A stretch of 64,000 nucleotides of DNA, from NCBI RefSeq assembly GCF_002924365.1, contig NZ_PQWB01000017.1, positions 51,289 to 115,288 of the forward strand, given 5' to 3'. Within the stretch, counting starts at the first letter, position 1. The number at the start of each line of letters is the position of its first letter. Below, piece by piece: positions 63,215 through 64,000 of this stretch. The position numbers and the translations under genes are program-made. The notes under the pieces were generated by a model. It did no database searches and was not told the origin of the DNA. It saw only the letters and a program-made list of their open reading frames with translations. The DNA is from Chromobacterium alticapitis (GTDB taxonomy: Bacteria > Pseudomonadota > Gammaproteobacteria > Burkholderiales > Chromobacteriaceae).

Positions 63215-63313
63215 GCAATGGCGCGCGGTAGCGCTTAAGGTAACGCCGCAAGCAAGAGCAGTACAGGCGGCAAAGCCCCTCTCCCCTCGTGGGAGAGGGG
63301 GTGGGGAGAGGGG
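63215..63313. repeat. 99-bp direct repeat, copy B
   Basis: Second copy of the repeat at 62873-62971, including the CCCTCTCCC-CTCGT-GGGAGAGGG hairpin. The distance and orientation suggest segmental duplication or recombination around the element at 63081-63210. Confidence 0.85.
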
Positions 63314-63357
63314 GGCTTGACCTGCCACGTAGCACAGCTTGCCCGGGGGAATTTGGG

Positions 63358-64000
63358 CTAAGCCTGCGGCGGCTCGCCGCCTGCCTTTCTGATCTGCTCC
63401 GCAGCCGTGTTCAGCCAGCCTAGCTGGCGGGCGCCGATGGCGGCCAGGGCGGGGCTGGCTAGCGGGTGGTTCATGACCTCCTGCCAGTAAGCGCGGGCCA
63501 ATTGCAGCATCTCATGCCAGATGGCGGCGGCCGGCAACGCGGGCAGGCGGAAGGGCGGCAGCGCATCGTGCATCTCGCCCCCGGTCTTGGGGGCAAAGCC
63601 CATGGGCAGCATGTCGTAAACCGGAGCCAGCGACAGCGGCAGCGCGCCGTCATGGTAGAAGGCCAGATTGCCCGCATGCATGTCGGTGTTGCCGATCAAC
63701 GTGCCGAAGGCGTACAGTCGGCCGGTTGTTTCGTTGGCCTGCGGCGTGATGATGGGGCGCTGGCTGCGTGGAGACTTTTCCCGCAGCAACTGAGCTGTGA
63801 TTTGCGGCCAGGTTCCTGCGCCCAAGCCGGCAAACTCCGCGTCCAGCGTGTGCAGGCTGACCATGCCGCGGCGGCCTCCCGCTTCGTTGCGGTCAAACCG
63901 GCAGACTTGTAAAAAACGCTGGGTGCCAACGTCTATCACCTCGCTTTGCGCCGCTTCAAAGCCGTGGGCACTCAGGAAGCGCAGCGCGATGTGTTCCGCC
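63358..64000 (-). CDS. HipA-family kinase, C-terminal part (cut by window edge)
   Basis: The visible about 214 residues, running in from the right edge, include EVIDVGTQRFLQVCRFDRN, ITPQANETTGRLYAFGTLIGNTDMHAGNLAFYHDG (catalytic and metal-binding HipA motif, N-T-D-x-H-x-G-N) and LAPVYDMLPMGFAPKTGGE (activation-metal segment D-M-L-P). HipA kinases phosphorylate aminoacyl-tRNA synthetases and act as toxins. The PVYDMLPM variant resembles the standalone YjjJ/HipT group. Any HipB-type antitoxin would lie beyond the window; none is seen downstream. Confidence 0.82.
   Translation of the reverse strand, partial: AEHIALRFLSAHGFEAAQSEVIDVGTQRFLQVCRFDRNEAGGRRGMVSLHTLDAEFAGLGAGTWPQITAQLLREKSPRSQRPIITPQANETTGRLYAFGTLIGNTDMHAGNLAFYHDGALPLSLAPVYDMLPMGFAPKTGGEMHDALPPFRLPALPAAAIWHEMLQLARAYWQEVMNHPLASPALAAIGARQLGWLNTAAEQIRKAGGEPPQA

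Overview
This 64 kb window is a chromosomal stretch of a GC-rich betaproteobacterium, most likely a Chromobacterium or close Chromobacteriaceae relative (order Neisseriales). The assignment is inferred from gene content: a HexR-controlled Entner-Doudoroff block (pgi, hexR, glk, pgl, zwf / edd, eda), a hemC-hemD-hemX-hemY run, cyaY divergent from lptM, secreted M4, M28 and S8 peptidases, and a pore-forming-toxin-like protein. No rRNA, tRNA, CRISPR array, prophage or transposase gene was seen. Most of the window is ordinary, densely packed chromosome; accessory signals concentrate at 4.6-5.2 kb and 56.4-64 kb.

Layout. 0-8.3 kb: partial 2,4-dienoyl-CoA reductase, a Tat-exported carbonic-anhydrase-like protein, GST, lipase, a RimJ/RimL-type acetyltransferase, then the purine genes purE-purK-purC with a low-GC GNAT gene inserted between purK and purC and fused in frame to purC. 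8.5-16 kb: HisC-like aminotransferase, lptM/cyaY, amtB, a divergent sulfur-detoxification pair (TauE-like exporter / persulfide-dioxygenase-like MBL protein), a Sel1 protein, cysE and an Fe(II)/2OG oxygenase. 16-21 kb: MASE1-GGDEF cyclase, MarR-MFS efflux pair, a GcvA-like LysR regulator and a highly structured intergenic region that probably encodes a plus-strand small RNA. 21-31 kb: hemCDXY, divergent ppc, then M28 and M4 secreted peptidases. 31-41 kb: pdxH, a LysR/EamA divergent pair and two tandem SNF2-family helicases. 41-47.6 kb: hemL, a CYTH protein, hemJ, a VOC gene broken by an in-frame stop, M48 protease, rubredoxin, thiD-thiE and a small secreted protein that is a paralogue of one at 7.9 kb.

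47.7-56.4 kb is one metabolic unit: pgi, hexR, glk, pgl and zwf on the minus strand and edd-eda on the plus strand, with HexR-type operators upstream of both zwf and edd. The zwf-pgl gap holds a palindromic repeat whose zwf-proximal hairpin is a convincing terminator. Glucose is phosphorylated by Glk, interconverted by Pgi, and oxidised via Zwf, Pgl, Edd and Eda; HexR would sense KDPG.

56.4-64 kb is more accessory: an AT-rich gap, an RCC1-repeat lipoprotein directly upstream of a secreted subtilase, a DUF2867-like protein, a 438-residue protein that looks like a beta-gamma-crystallin module joined to an aerolysin/ETX-MTX2-like pore-forming region, about 950 bp of non-coding DNA with a MITE-like inverted repeat inside a 99-bp direct repeat, and the C-terminal part of a HipA-family kinase cut by the window edge.

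All functional names rest on motif and family recognition by eye; no database search was run.
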